From Chaetomium olivaceum (lineage: Eukaryota > Ascomycota > Sordariomycetes > Sordariales > Chaetomiaceae), in assembly GCA_039881045.1 (NCBI GenBank), contig JAYWVB010000029.1, positions 124,001 through 188,000 of the forward strand: 64,000 bases of DNA, in the 5' to 3' direction. Position numbers and translations under genes: made by a program. Below are positions 10,735-19,701 of the stretch, piece by piece (the first letter of the stretch is position 1; each line of letters starts with the position of its first letter). The notes below the pieces were generated by a model. That model did no database searches, was not told where the DNA came from, and worked only from the letters and a program-made list of their open reading frames with translations.

Positions 10735-11176
10735 TTACGGGTCAGGGATGGGGTCACAGCCACCGGGGACAGTGCAAATGTGTCCGAGCGTGCAACAGCC
10801 GACAAAGCTTGCTGCAGCGGCAAAGTTCATATCAGAACAGACCTGTGTGCAAATGACATCTGAGAGTTAGCGCATGGTTGCTTTTTGCTTTGCATACGTG
10901 AGTCTACCCGAGATGAGCAGATGATGGAACAGTGGGTTCGTCAGGAGTAGAGGAAGCAGATAAACATACGATGCCTCCGTTCACGACAGTGCCAGCGGTG
11001 CAGCACGTGGTCGTGTCGGGGCTGGGGCCTTCACCCTCCCCGTTTGTCTGGCAAACGCACGCGTACGAGCAGCCCTGGCGGGCGGAGAGCATGGCAGCGT
11101 TGATGTCGGCGTTGGGGTTGGGTGCCGCCGTGGCGAGGGTGGCAATGGCCAGAAGGATGGCAGTGGTGGTCTTCAT
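10735..11176 (-). CDS. Small secreted cysteine-rich protein, 10 Cys
   Basis: Two exons (11176-10970 and 10842-10735) joined across a 127-base GTATGT...ACAG intron give 104 residues. Residues 1-18 are a classic signal peptide (MKTTTAILLAIATLATAA). The mature part has ten cysteines at about 36, 40, 42, 58, 59, 71, 85, 86, 92 and 98, including two CC pairs. The spliced frame is needed for the last four cysteines; reading through the intron would end in an unrelated tail. The doubled CC pairs recall hydrophobins, but the spacing (C-x3-C-x-C at the start, ten rather than eight Cys) does not fit either hydrophobin class. Function unknown; a secreted effector-like or surface protein is inference. 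Confidence 0.75.
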
Positions 11177-12343
11177 GTTGCTTGTTTTTTTGGTGTTGAG
11201 TGTCTTGCTTTGCTGTCTGGATGTTGTTGTATGGAGTGCTGCTGAATATCAAACGGGCTTGAAGACCAAGGGAGGACGGGTATTTATACATGAAAAGGTG
11301 GCTCCTACGTTTGAATCTTCCATCATGGGCCGTCACAAAACTCAGAATCCCAACCCGAGAGATTTCAACAAGAGAGGCCGCCCTCGTCGGTTTCTGGGTA
11401 GGATCTTGCTCCTTCCATACCTAACGGGAAATCTTGTGTGAAAATCAATGTCGGGCACAAAGAGCCAAGCTTGGCCCACGACTGAAAGACGGCCCTGCTT
11501 GATTGCGCCGTAGCGCAAAGTTTCCGAGGCTTTGAGAAATGGCAACATCTCTAGCATGAGTCGCAACAATTCAACATTTGGACGGATACTCGGCTGGGCA
11601 CAGCCCCGTTGAAAATTAAAAACCGTGCTTGATAAACGTAATCATCTCATAAGAACCACACAAAAGCCAGATATGGAGGAGGGGGCTTCGGGTGATAGGT
11701 TCCTACCCGCCTTCTCTCTATTGTCGATCCCAGGCTGTCTCCGGTTATGTCATGGGAAGTTCCCGCCCCCAACTGAGCGAGATATAGCCAGTGCCATGGA
11801 TGTGTCCATCGGTACATTTTGCCTTGCCCATAGTCTCCCAAGTTTGAAGGGGCCGGAAACCCTTAATCTTTTCATGATCTGGTCAGGGTTTGTTTGGAGT
11901 TTTCCCCTTCCCCAAACCTCATCATCAAGGCTCTCTGGACCATTGGTCTCCACGGAATCTTCCAGCGGGATAGCCATATGAGATATGTCTGCCAAGATGC
12001 CCATTTGTTTGCTGGTTTTCCGTTTCGCTGGGGTTTGGGTGCGGTGTTGGGGGTGCATTGAGGCGGTGTCTGCACGAGAGGTAGCACTGCCACTTTGATC
12101 AGATGTCGGCAACATGGTTCCGATATTTTTACCAAGTTGATGTGGCAATCGTTTCTTTGGGCGTAACGACCAGATCAGGCAATACGACAAGATAACACGA
12201 CAAAGCATTAATAACTCATAGGAACAAGGTATCCGCCCTGGACATTCCGTTGCATTTTCCTGCATTGTCCCTCAGTTAGGGAAAGCTAACTAGACATGAC
12301 AAGCCACCAGTAGATCTGACATGGGCATATGTAGGAGGATGTG
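11177..12343. other. Intergenic, nothing recognised
   Basis: Upstream of the secreted-protein gene (-) and downstream of the sedolisin gene (-). Open frames on both strands lack recognisable features. Confidence 0.5.
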
Positions 12344-14281
12344 TTATGGCAGGCTCATAAACAAACGCCGCATCCTCTCATAGTCCGGGCTCCCGAGCCC
12401 AGTCACGGCGTCCCAGCCAGCGGAGGCCCGGAAAGCCTCGCTCACCCCACAGCCTTCGTTTGCTCCCGACGCAATGTCCCTCAGCACGTTTGCATGCGCA
12501 TATAGAGTCGGGTTCACGAAGCCAACCCTGCCTTTGCCCGCGTACAGACGTTCGTTGTTGATCATGGAGATCATGGATGCAAATACGGGCGCCGACGCCG
12601 AGGTGCCATATACCGTGGTGAGCTTGTCATCTATCACGGTCAGATAAGTCGAAGCCAGCGCCGCGACGTCTGGGTATCCACGGCCCCCACCATTGAACCG
12701 ACCTCCCAGTGCGGCTAGGTGATGTCTCTCGCGGTGCTTGTACTCTGTTACGGCGCCGAGCTGGTATGCCGGCGTCGAAAAGACATCGCTGAATCCGCCG
12801 GACGAGGAAAGGGAGCTATCTCCTGCCGCGACACGAAACGCGGTCTCATTAACACTGCCACTGGAAGGCGCTGTTGGGGGGGGAGAGCTTGTGTCGGTAG
12901 TTTGTGTCGTCAGCTGCGTGCCGCCCACGACGGTCACCCACGGGCACGATGCCGGCCACTGTGGGCTAAAGCGGCCCGAGTCAGTGGCGTTCGGAGAGTC
13001 GGACGTCGGGTCAATGCACCTGCCGGGGGTCGGGCCGCTTTTTGTACCTGTGTCGCCGCTCGCCACGACGACGGTGACGCCCATAAGACCGAGCTTGAGA
13101 AATTCATTGCACTGCCGCCAAAGGTACTCTGCGGGGAAGTCATTCTCGTTGTACGAATAGGACATCGAGATGACATTGGGCGGGGCTACCGTGCCGCAGT
13201 CCGTCGAGCTGTTGTAGCCCCCTGGTGCCGGATCAGGGAACACAGGATCAATGGAAGGATCCAGTGCAGCGCAGTAGTACTTGTCAAAGGCTGCCAGCAT
13301 GTTATTGATGTTACCCAGCCTGAACATGTCGCCGACCTGGAGGTCGACGATGGGTTGCGAGCCGGACAAAGCCATAGCGTACTGGAAGTCCAGATCAGCC
13401 TCCAAATTGAAGGCGGTCATATTGTAGTCGTACTGCAGGTAACCGCCGTCAATTCTCTCCACCAGGGGCCTGCGACCAACGAGTTCGGGCTGGAAGAGGC
13501 TGAAAAAAGAATCCAAGTCCTCTGGACGCCAGGTCACCCATGCCAACTGGAAGAGACCGAACGAGTTGTTCGGATGTGGTGCGCGAGTTTCTATGGGGAT
13601 TCCGTATATATCCCTCAGGCAAGAAGGAGCTGTGTACTTGCGGCAGTCGACGGGTTCCAGGGACGAAGTCACGTCCCGAGTGTGTGCGGTCTTTGGCGTG
13701 TTGATTTGAGCCCTTATTCTTTTCGGTCCCGCGAATCCCCCGGAAACATGGGGCAAGGTTGGTGTGATATAGTCGATCAGTGGGGCTACTGCGGGCGGGA
13801 GACGATAGGCTTCGCACGCCACTTGTGCGTCCTGGCCATTGATGCCGGTGTAGTGGTAGTATGTTGCGCTGAGTATCCGGCTGAGCTCGCCGACTGTGGA
13901 GTCGAAGCTAAGCTGGTCGGCCCCGTGTGAATGGCCCAGACGCTCCGACGGGATGCCGGAGCTGGCCAGCCATTCCACGACCAAGGCAACGTCTTCGGCC
14001 GCTGGCGCAAAGGCCCGTGCAACCTCCGAAGGGGTCCAGTGACGACCATAGTGTGGTGAATCTGGGTTCGAGATGGCTAACAAGGCGCTGCCCGCCTCGG
14101 GAATGTTCGACTGTGCGATAGCAATATGAACTCTGAGAGGGGTGTCGTCAGACATCCTAGCGCCTCTCTGCCATCTTGTCGCAACAATCGAACTTAGTCT
14201 GCGGTACGATGCTGTGTTCGTGCTCTGCAAGGCACTGGCCAACGCCAGGAAGGACAGAAGATTCAGCCACAGGAACATCAT
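12344..14281 (-). CDS. Secreted sedolisin-family serine peptidase (S53)
   Basis: Intronless, 645 residues. Residues 1-18 are a signal peptide ending ...LALASAL. A pro-kumamolisin activation domain follows (PDSPHYGRHWTPSEVARAFAP is typical). The mature domain carries the sedolisin signatures: FNLEADLDFQYA with the catalytic Glu and Asp, SGDTGTKSGP with the oxyanion Asp, and YGTSASAPVFASM with the nucleophilic Ser. The C-terminal WDAVTGLGSPDYERM contributes the Ca-binding region. The closest activities are fungal tripeptidyl-peptidases and aorsin-like endopeptidases, secreted enzymes active at acid pH; which of these cannot be told from sequence alone. Confidence 0.92.
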   Translation of the reverse strand: MMFLWLNLLSFLALASALQSTNTASYRRLSSIVATRWQRGARMSDDTPLRVHIAIAQSNIPEAGSALLAISNPDSPHYGRHWTPSEVARAFAPAAEDVALVVEWLASSGIPSERLGHSHGADQLSFDSTVGELSRILSATYYHYTGINGQDAQVACEAYRLPPAVAPLIDYITPTLPHVSGGFAGPKRIRAQINTPKTAHTRDVTSSLEPVDCRKYTAPSCLRDIYGIPIETRAPHPNNSFGLFQLAWVTWRPEDLDSFFSLFQPELVGRRPLVERIDGGYLQYDYNMTAFNLEADLDFQYAMALSGSQPIVDLQVGDMFRLGNINNMLAAFDKYYCAALDPSIDPVFPDPAPGGYNSSTDCGTVAPPNVISMSYSYNENDFPAEYLWRQCNEFLKLGLMGVTVVVASGDTGTKSGPTPGRCIDPTSDSPNATDSGRFSPQWPASCPWVTVVGGTQLTTQTTDTSSPPPTAPSSGSVNETAFRVAAGDSSLSSSGGFSDVFSTPAYQLGAVTEYKHRERHHLAALGGRFNGGGRGYPDVAALASTYLTVIDDKLTTVYGTSASAPVFASMISMINNERLYAGKGRVGFVNPTLYAHANVLRDIASGANEGCGVSEAFRASAGWDAVTGLGSPDYERMRRLFMSLP

Positions 14282-15230
14282 GCGTTCAGCCTTCAGGAAG
14301 TGTAGGAAATTGTGAGGGAATATTTTTGTGCCGCCGGGAAAAGAGCAGTTGAGTTCCGTCCTCCTGGCAGTCCATCGATTTTGAAAGAGAGGGGAGAGGA
14401 AGAAATCCGCATGTAGGTGCCTGCCTCAGAATGCGGTCGCTCAGCCGGCCTGTACGCCGTGGATGTACAATCTACATTAGGTAAGGTAGTTATGCCAGGG
14501 CTTTACGCTGGAACACGATGCTGTGCAAAGCTACCTGCAGTCCCGTTGCTTAAACTCGGAATTGAGCACCTCTTCACGGTTGGGACTAGACTGCAACTAT
14601 GTTAGAGGCCAAGAGGATCGTGTGTAAGCGCTCTACAGGTAACCAGGCTGACTGCAGATCAAGGCCTTGCAGCGCCCTTAGTGAGCACTTCCCGAGTAAT
14701 TATATCGCGAAAGTTCTTTTCCTTCCCTACGGGATAGGCAGCGTCACCCTCGCGAAGTTTCTTCATCAGTCAGCGCCCACAAGCGTTGGAGCTAGTCGCG
14801 CCAACATCCTGGATATGGACTCTAGTTTGGCCGCGAACAGAAAGCGCCAAAAGGTTGGGGAGCCCACCTGAAGTAATGTCCGATTGGCGGCGGCGATTCG
14901 ACATGCCTTAAACCTTCCGGCCTACAGACACCTGGTACGTGACTTGGCTGTTCACTCCGGTCCGAAAGATCGTCAAGAAGCCTAGTAAGCATCGTCAAGC
15001 CGAGCAGAGGCGGTTGCTGCTGCCTGTTCGGAATTATTCCGCCCTGTGTGAGCTCAAGGCACTACCGCTACTAACGTAGTAGTATATAAGAAGCCTGACA
15101 CAACCCGGTTTGCATTCTCCCGGAACTCATACCATTATCGGCCTCCTCCAGAACAGCAGCAAATAATTTGCAAATCCTCGGCTGAACTGTGCAATCTCTC
15201 TCCAGGCTCCCATCTTCTCTTGCTTTCAAA
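14282..15230. other. Intergenic with divergent promoters
   Basis: Lies between the start of the sedolisin gene (-) and that of the pre-pro-peptide gene (+). A TATATAA element at 15082-15088 lies about 145 bases before the ATG at 15231. No other gene seen. Confidence 0.5.
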
Positions 15231-15605
15231 ATGCGCTTCCATATCATTGCAAGCATCCTTGCAGCCGGCCTGGCTGCCGCCGCTCCAGTCTCGGATACTG
15301 CAGCCGCAAAGGCGCCTGTCGAAGAGAAGCGGGTATGTATCGAGCATCTTCCCTCTCATACTAAACCCTGACTGACATGCGCTTTACTAGGGTTATGCCA
15401 CCGTAAGTAACTACCTACCTAGTTAAACGTGGTCCGAGTAACACCTTGAGCCGCGGCTAACACTGTGCAGCTCTTCTGCGGAGGCCTCTGCGCCGCATTA
15501 ATCGAGACTCCTCCTGCTTATGCCGCCTGCATTGCCGCTTGCGTTGCTACTGGAGCCGATGGATTTGACCCTGCGGAGTTTGAGGATAGCATTGACACTG
15601 ATTAA
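15231..15605 (+). CDS. KEX2-type secreted pre-pro-peptide, CX3C-X12-CX3C
   Basis: Three exons: 15231-15332, a 12-base micro-exon 15391-15402, and 15471-15605; introns begin GTATGT and GTAAGT and end CTAG and GCAG. The product has 82 residues. Residues 1-18 are a signal peptide (MRFHIIASILAAGLAAAA); a short acidic/Ala pro-segment ends in the dibasic site EEKR at 31-34, exactly at the exon 1 junction. The micro-exon encodes GYAT, then LFCGGLC ... CIAAC, giving cysteines 41, 45, 58 and 62. Cleavage after KR would release a 48-residue peptide starting GYATLFCGG with an acidic tail. CX3C-X12-CX3C resembles a disulphide-stapled helical hairpin. No named family recognised; function unknown. Confidence 0.72.
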
Positions 15606-15797
15606 GTCTTGACTGGGAGAAGTGTCACTGAAACGGATCAGGAGCATGTCTTTCGTGGTGGTCAAGTGTGGTAATTCGCCTTCCGTCGTGGGAAAATGCA
15701 CGGAGCCAACGTAAGGCCATCCGGGAAAGGCATCGCGTCTCGCCTACCCTTTTGTCTAATTACCTACTACTGAATACGAGAGTTTTCTTGTTGTTGA

Positions 15798-15812
15798 TTG
15801 ATTGGATATATA
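15798..15812. repeat. Left target-site duplication of LINE copy 2
   Basis: TTGATTGGATATATA, repeated exactly at 16604-16618. Confidence 0.88.
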
Positions 15813-16603
15813 TTATTATTATTATTATTTCCTACACCGATATGCCCTGGGGCGCGCCGGTCCTTCTACTGCTATTTACAAAGGGAACCGTACCGTATAG
15901 GCCGGATAAAAACCTCTGTCTACCACTTTGAGACAACAATCTGTGAATCCGTCATACTGCAAAAGAAAGGAGGCCCTTTGCCGGCCTCCGTGCCCTCTAG
16001 CCCTCCCCATCCACTGTTTCTAGCTCCAGCCTTCTGGCTAGGCTATACTCCAGTAGCCGGCCAGAGTCCATCAGCCAGCCAAGGACCTTCCTAACAAATC
16101 TTCTGCTCCGGGCACCTACTCCCCGTAATACGGTTTGTAGGTCCCGATGTGACCGAATCTCTCTGCCGTCCCACGGCCTTTGTAACGGCGGGTCGGGGCA
16201 CCAAACCACCAAGTGCTCCACTGTCTCCCTGCCTCTCCCGCACTCGCAATAGGGGGTACGGACCTCCGGGACTTTCACCCTGAACAGGTAGTCCCGGAGG
16301 CCTATATCCCCGATACGGGCCTGGGAAAGGAGGGAGCTCTGCGCCTTTGTAAGACCTTCGTGTCTCATCAGAGCTTTGTCGGTAAATAAGAGGGCTGGGG
16401 GGTCTTCGTCGGCTATCCTCCTGTTTAATACCCCCTGTCGAGTAGTACTTTGTTGACTAGCTCTCTGTTGTTCCCACCGGGCCTGCCAGGCCAGTTCGAC
16501 CACCTCCTTGGTATTCGACCCCCTATCCTTCCCCCCGATCTTCCATTTGTAGTTAACCCACTGGGCCACTACACTAGCGGCTAGTTCAGTGGGCGTGGGG
16601 CTC
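15813..16603 (-). mobile_element. 5'-truncated LINE copy 2, Tad-like
   Basis: Bounded by an exact 15-bp target-site duplication (15798-15812 and 16604-16618). On the minus strand the element enters in mid-ORF at 16603, runs through the C-terminal end of a reverse-transcriptase polyprotein, then a short 3' untranslated region and an AAT-repeat tail (15830 to 15813). Only the last ~790 bases are present, the usual result of incomplete target-primed reverse transcription. The 3' end matches copy 1 at 32-80. The perfect duplication suggests a fairly recent insertion. Confidence 0.9.
15997..16603 (-). pseudogene. LINE ORF2 C-terminal fragment
   Basis: The frame is open right up to the 5' truncation at 16603, where it begins in mid-protein (TPTELAASVVAQWVNYKW). 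It contains a zinc-knuckle-like CECGRGRETVEHLVVWC, the CxC...H...C signature seen at the C-terminus of fungal Tad-clade ORF2 proteins after the RNase H region. There is no start codon of its own and no reverse-transcriptase core, so it is non-functional. The frame shows no internal stop, so there is no obvious RIP damage in this copy. Confidence 0.85.
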
Positions 16604-16618
16604 TTGATTGGATATATA
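16604..16618. repeat. Right target-site duplication of LINE copy 2
   Basis: Exact 15-bp copy of 15798-15812. Confidence 0.88.
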
Positions 16619-17067
16619 AACTCTTTGTGACGAGTGATTGCATCGATCCCATTAGAGCAATGATAAGCTCTTAGTCAGTCTACTTGGAGTCGGAGTTTGC
16701 GATAGCACCATTGCTACCAAGCTGTCAGCCGATGACGGTGCTATAATAGCGCTAATTTCGCTGCCTTCTCGTGGTAGTTACTTACTGGCAGCCAGTTAGT
16801 AATCACGAAAAACTAGAAACAGAGCTCGGATTTTGTGCACCGGATTTTAACGTAGGTCACTCTAGACTGCGACTTATGACAACGGTGAATGCGGAATTGC
16901 TCCGGTGTTTGAAAAGTAGTAAAAGATACCCCACGACTACGCCTTAAAGGACTATACGGATCTTTCAGATCAACCCAAGTGGTAAACGCCGAGATACGAA
17001 CAGGCCAATCCGAGTGTTGTTTCTCTCACTGTTTCATATCATCGACTTTCTAGCGATTGGGTGAAAG
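16619..17067. other. Intergenic, nothing recognised
   Basis: Low in open frames; contains a short palindrome-like ACTGGCAGCCAGT near 16787. Confidence 0.4.
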
Positions 17068-17314
17068 GCGGGGGATAATGGCATGAGATGCAGTTGTCTA
17101 TAGTAAGCAAACCCACTGGCAGTTGCTGACTCCGATTCGTTAATTCTAATAGTTCGCCTTGCGGAGTCGCTATTCACCCCAGATCGAGCAGAGGCGCGGG
17201 ATAATGGCATGAGATGCAGTTGTCTATAGTAAGCAAACCCACTGGCAGCTGCTGACTCCGATTCGTGAATTCTAATAGTTCGCCTTGCGGAGTCGCTATT
17301 CACCCCAGATCGAG
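17068..17314. repeat. 126-bp tandem duplication, two copies
   Basis: The unit starting ATAATGGCATGAGATGCAG at 17075 recurs at 17201. The copies differ at only two or three positions (a T/C and a T/G, plus the junction), so the duplication is recent. The minus-strand open frame through it simply repeats the same peptide. It lies about 240 bases upstream of the secreted-protein gene at 17553 and could affect its promoter. Confidence 0.9.
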
Positions 17315-17552
17315 AAGGTTTACGAATCTTGGATTACTCAGGCAGCTGCATACCGAAACACACAATTCTGCGGACAGCCAAACCTGAAAGATGCCTCTAG
17401 TGGGCCTCGACGCAACCTGTAGACATTGCAACATCCATAAGTAGGGCGGCTTGAACGTGCGATCGAGTGGCATTGAAGACGCACATCACTCCTCCTTCAT
17501 CCATTTACACATCTGCGATTCTTAGAGAAACCTTCAACTGCGATAACCAAAA

Positions 17553-17891
17553 ATGCAGTTCACCAGCTTCGTTTCCCTGATCGCCGCTTTTGCGGCCAGC
17601 GCCTCAGCGGGTAGCATCGCCGTCAACTACTACTCGGACGGAGGCTGCTCCAACTACGTTTCGTCCCCGCCCAATGTCCCTACCGATGGCGTAGGCTGCT
17701 ACAATTGGCAATGGGATGGCGCCAACAGCGCGAACATCGCCAACTGCAATGGTTTCCAGCGGTGTGCCTGCCTCTTCTTCACACAGGCGAACTGCCAAGG
17801 CGCCGTCCAGTCCACCGTTTACGGCGGTAACAACTGCGCCTCGAACTTCGGACGCGGCTTTGTGTCTTTGCGGTGCAATGGCGTTAATTAG
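17553..17891 (+). CDS. Small secreted cysteine-rich protein, 8 Cys
   Basis: Single exon, 112 residues. Residues 1-19 form a signal peptide (MQFTSFVSLIAAFAASASA). The mature part begins GSIAVNYYSDGGCSNY and contains eight cysteines, rich in Asn, Gly and aromatic residues (CYNWQWDGANSANIANC, QRCACLFF). An even cysteine count and tight spacing suggest four disulphides. The ATG sits in AAAATGC after a pyrimidine/AC-rich leader. I recognise the general architecture of fungal secreted proteins but no named family, so function is unknown. Confidence 0.75.
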   Translation: MQFTSFVSLIAAFAASASAGSIAVNYYSDGGCSNYVSSPPNVPTDGVGCYNWQWDGANSANIANCNGFQRCACLFFTQANCQGAVQSTVYGGNNCASNFGRGFVSLRCNGVN

Positions 17892-18531
17892 AGAGTTGGG
17901 CATTTTGCCGTGTCTTATACCGATCCTGTGAGTTGGCGACTAACCCTTCCAAAGAATCGCTCTCCTCTGTGGCCTAAGCTGACTGACTGACTTCGCCTAT
18001 CGCCTAAGGTAGGCTCCGTTACCCGGCCGTTCATTAACTCTGACGAGGTAAAGACTAAAGAGCGGGAGAGGGAAAAGGAAAATAAAGCTCTTCTTAGGGG
18101 TGCCCTAGCATGGAACGGAGCGATAGAGTGCCCAAACCATCGTTTGTATCCAGTGTAGATATAAAGTGTTGCAAACTACCATTTACATCTCGTTGGCGCC
18201 TCTTACCTTCAGGAGTAATTTGGAAGTGTTTACGAAGTCAAGGAACATATTTTTCTGCAATGTGCAGGCCTGTCTGGCATATGATGGGTAATCCGGGAAA
18301 AACCCTGACCCATGTATGGACAGATGAGTTAACCCCCAGCTTGCCATTGAATGTTTGGTGGGGCTGCCTGGGCACGGCTAAGCCTAATACGGTTAGGTCG
18401 CAAACTCGGTTCGTCTCTTCGCCAATCTCACTTCTCGATTTTCAAGACCAACAACAGAACCTCGCACCTCTCACCCCACCACTCACAGCATGATACGAAA
18501 CTTGCTGAAGGCACTGGAGAATAAGTTGACC
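17892..18531. other. Intergenic, REX4 upstream region
   Basis: No gene supported. An in-frame upstream ATG at 18490 could extend REX4 by 14 residues, but the family normally begins near LSSNWKKLQ. Confidence 0.5.
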
Positions 18532-19701
18532 ATGTCCGGACTCTCATCAAATTGGAAGAAGCTGCAAACCAAGATCAAAGCCGAGTCGACCTCACAACCC
18601 GCAGCACCAAAAAGGAAAGCCGACGACGACCTTGACGATCAGTCCAGTGCTGCCAATAGTGCCAAGGCAGGACCGAGGAAAAAGCAGAAGAAGGAGCAGC
18701 AGCAGAAACAGAAACGCGCCCAGTCGCCAAAACGACCCACAAAGACCTCTCCGCGGAAGACTCCCAAACACCCCAAACCCTTCATGGGCAACACCCAGTC
18801 TTCCAAGATCGACCCTATCTCCCCTAAACATGGCATCGCACCCTCCCTCGCCGTCTGGGCCGCCGACAACGACATCTCGTCGGAATCTATAGCCGAAGCC
18901 TACAGCCTCGGTCTCAAGAACCAGGCCGGGCACTCCATCTTCTTCACAGCCGATCCGGGCCGCGCCAACGAGGGCCTGGCTCCCGATGTCGAGGTAGGCA
19001 AGTATCTGGCCATCGACTGCGAGATGGTCGGCGTCGGGGAGGGTGGCCGCGAAGACTCGCTGGCCCGGGTTAGCGTGGTCGATTTCCTCGGGAAGCAGGT
19101 TTACGATTCCTTCGTGAAGCAGCGAGAGCCCGTTGTCAACTGGCGGACCCGCGTCAGCGGTGTCGCGCCGAAACACATGGCGACGGCGAGGCCCTTCGAC
19201 GAAGTGCAGGCGCAGATCGCAAGCCTGCTCAAGGGACGCATTCTTGTTGGTCACGACGTCAAGCACGATCTGCAGGCTCTGCAGCTAGACCACCAACGGA
19301 ATATGATCCGCGACACGTCCAAGTTCTCGGGCTTCAAGAAGTACGCCAATGGATGGAAACCTGCGCTGAGGGTGCTGGCGAAGGAAATACTTAAGGTTGA
19401 TATCCAGGCCGGCCAGCACTCAAGCATAGAGGATGCACGGGTGACGATGCTGCTGTTTAGGAAATACAAACCTGCCTTTGACCTGGCGCACGCAAACCAG
19501 TATCCAGACAAGCAGAAGCAGAAGCCAAAGGCCGGCAAAGGGAAGAACGAAAAAGCGCTGACGGGACGAGATTGTCCGGTACGCCATCTAAGGGGAACCA
19601 ACATGCGAAGAAACCTAATAACTATGACCCAAAACCGCGATGAGATCCAACATTCCAGTGATGCCCGTGCCGCCAACGATGCATGTTACAAGCAAACCTA
19701 G
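18532..19701 (+). CDS. REX4: RNA exonuclease 4
   Basis: DEDDh 3'-5' exonuclease implicated in pre-rRNA processing in the nucleolus. The N-terminus MSGLSSNWKKLQ is followed by a ~70-residue Lys/Arg-rich nuclear tail. The catalytic domain (about residues 155-325) shows Exo I LAIDCEMVGVG, Exo II LVGHDVKHDLQAL and Exo III HSSIEDARVTML, holding the four acidic residues and the His. About 389 residues from this start. The last ~35 residues (after GKNEKALTGRD) are not family-like and may hide a terminal intron or frame change. As read, its stop at 19699-19701 overlaps the stop of the convergent neighbour by four bases. Confidence 0.9.
   Translation: MSGLSSNWKKLQTKIKAESTSQPAAPKRKADDDLDDQSSAANSAKAGPRKKQKKEQQQKQKRAQSPKRPTKTSPRKTPKHPKPFMGNTQSSKIDPISPKHGIAPSLAVWAADNDISSESIAEAYSLGLKNQAGHSIFFTADPGRANEGLAPDVEVGKYLAIDCEMVGVGEGGREDSLARVSVVDFLGKQVYDSFVKQREPVVNWRTRVSGVAPKHMATARPFDEVQAQIASLLKGRILVGHDVKHDLQALQLDHQRNMIRDTSKFSGFKKYANGWKPALRVLAKEILKVDIQAGQHSSIEDARVTMLLFRKYKPAFDLAHANQYPDKQKQKPKAGKGKNEKALTGRDCPVRHLRGTNMRRNLITMTQNRDEIQHSSDARAANDACYKQT

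Noticed and set aside
12719..13930. 403-residue plus-strand frame across the sedolisin gene
   Set aside because: A shadow of a clear S53 peptidase on the opposite strand.
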